Part shown: positions 22,701 to 23,454 of the stretch, piece by piece | Layout: each line of letters starts with the position of its first letter | Position numbering within the stretch: the first letter of the stretch is position 1 | NCBI GenBank assembly: GCA_003116875.1 | Contig: BCKT01000001.1 | Coordinates: 2,863,560 to 2,887,013, forward strand | DNA length: 23,454 nucleotides | Source: Takashimella koratensis | Taxonomy: Eukaryota > Basidiomycota > Tremellomycetes > Trichosporonales > Tetragoniomycetaceae | Reading direction: 5' to 3' | The notes under the pieces: generated by a model | Told to the model about the DNA's origin: nothing | What the model saw: only the letters and a program-made list of their open reading frames with translations | Databases searched by the model: none | Program-made: the position numbers and the translations under genes

Positions 22701-23120
22701 AGTCACGGCGTTATGTATTTTTTCCCCCTGACCCTGAACGTTTTCCCCCGGCTTAACTATGAAAGGACCTGTTTATTCCCCCAGTGATGGCAAACATCAA
22801 ACCGTTGCGAACGCCTCAATATTGCAGCTCCCATCTTGAACAAAGCATTTCTCAACTCTGCTGATTTTTGCGAGTCCAATGAACCATTGGAGCTTGCTGT
22901 TTAACAACTTCTCAGCCGTTCGCTACCGTCCTTTCTGGTCCCCNTTNGGCTTCCGAATCGCGCCGAACAGCTCCTGATTGGTTGAAAACCAAAGGTATGT
23001 ACACCTGTTGGCATNGCCACAATGATGGCCTGATCGATACCATCATACCATCAATCCAAGCATCAAACACGACACACACCCACACAGAGAACACATGAAC
23101 ACTCTTTTGTTTGTGCACAA

Positions 23121-23169
23121 TGGTTCGCTATCGTTCGCCATGGTTTGCCATTGTTNGCATTGGCTTGTA
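23121..23169. repeat. 10-bp tandem array, consensus TGGTTCGCCA
   Basis: Four to five consecutive 10-bp units in perfect register: TGGTTCGCTA, TCGTTCGCCA, TGGTTTGCCA, TTGTTNGCAT, then a partial TGGCTTGTAC. Units have inverted-repeat character (TGG....CCA). An N falls inside the fourth unit. Confidence 0.65.
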
Positions 23170-23266
23170 CTCACAGAGCGCTTTTGTTCGCAGCACGAAG
23201 CAGAGCCATCTATTGTTTGGAGGTCAAACAAGACTGTGCAAGACAATAAGGCAAGTTGAAAGGGAT

Positions 23267-23332
23267 GTTGAACAATGCTGCAATCAATGGTTGAACAACA
23301 AACACCCACCGTTTGGTTGAACAATAAACACC
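23267..23332. repeat. GTTGAACAA repeats
   Basis: GTTGAACAA occurs at 23267, 23290 and 23316. The last two copies extend to a 19-bp near-identical unit TGGTTGAACAAYAAACACC (23288-23306 and 23314-23332) with 26-bp spacing. Confidence 0.65.
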
Positions 23333-23400
23333 ACATCGTGATGCTGCGATATAAGAGTCAGCGCGCAATGACCAGAATCCCCCCCACTTGCCAACACGAC

Positions 23401-23454
23401 CACACCACCACCACCACCACCACCACCACCACCACCACCACCACCACCACCACC
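23401..23454. repeat. (CCA)n trinucleotide run at the window end
   Basis: About 17 CCA/CAC units run to the last base, so the true length is unknown. It would read as proline, threonine or histidine runs if coding, but there is no reading frame context to support that. Confidence 0.85.

Larger units (their letters stand above)
22628..23454. other. Repeat-bearing right flank with assembly gaps
   Basis: 827 bp after the FAR11 stop with no supported gene; single Ns at about 22944, 22947, 23015 and 23156 show low-quality assembly. It holds an imperfect 30-bp duplication (22635-22700), a 10-bp tandem array (23121-23169), repeated GTTGAACAA units (23267-23332), a GATATAAGAG TATA-like box near 23348 and a (CCA)n run to the end of the window. 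Base composition is more AT-rich than the genic part. Confidence 0.6.

Noticed and set aside
23121..23332. Possible CRISPR-like array
   Set aside because: Units are 10 or 26 bp, imperfect, without unique spacers, and the genome is eukaryotic.
23043..23336. 97-codon minus-strand frame, Cys-rich
   Set aside because: It runs through short tandem repeats and an N, has no domain, and the cysteines arise from the repeat units.

Overview
This window is nuclear DNA from a filamentous or yeast-like fungus, almost certainly a basidiomycete. The genes are intron-rich with mostly 46-150 nt GT-AG introns, the coding sequence is GC-rich, flanks and leaders are C/T-rich, and the conserved products are all eukaryotic housekeeping or signalling proteins. 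Both ends look like draft-contig edges: a poly-C run at the start, and Ns plus a (CCA)n run at the end. There is no operon, phage, CRISPR array, tRNA or rRNA. I rebuilt the exon structures by hand; each of the six main models closes to a whole number of codons with GT-AG introns throughout.

Layout, left to right. 1-612: gene-poor flank. 613-4503 (minus): HID1, a Golgi / dense-core-vesicle trafficking protein (9 exons, 1016 aa). 4504-5151: intergenic. 5152-9354 (minus): a membrane-bound hybrid histidine kinase (7 exons, 1232 aa). 9641 to about 10203 (minus): an unrecognised coding exon broken by one missing base. 10204-11453: long intergenic stretch with simple repeats, leading into 11454-13739 (plus): the mitochondrial calcium uniporter pore subunit MCU (5 exons, 654 aa). 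14145-15987 (minus): RVB1/Pontin AAA+ ATPase (4 exons, 497 aa). 16213-16644 (plus): mitochondrial ribosomal protein bL34m, divergent from RVB1 across a 225-bp shared promoter. 16999-17202 (minus): a small uncertain ORF. 17665-22627 (plus): the STRIPAK subunit Far11/STRIP (15 exons, 1246 aa). 22628-23454: repeat-bearing flank with assembly gaps.

The genes do not form a pathway. Loose links are two mitochondrial genes (MCU, bL34m), two signalling components (the hybrid kinase and STRIPAK) and one trafficking protein. I see no convincing undescribed multi-gene system. The most interesting points are the MCU pore signature on a 38-nt microexon that cannot be skipped in frame, the long low-complexity insert inside the kinase ATP-binding domain, the frame-broken conserved-looking exon at 9.6-10.2 kb, and short tandem repeats in the two flanks.
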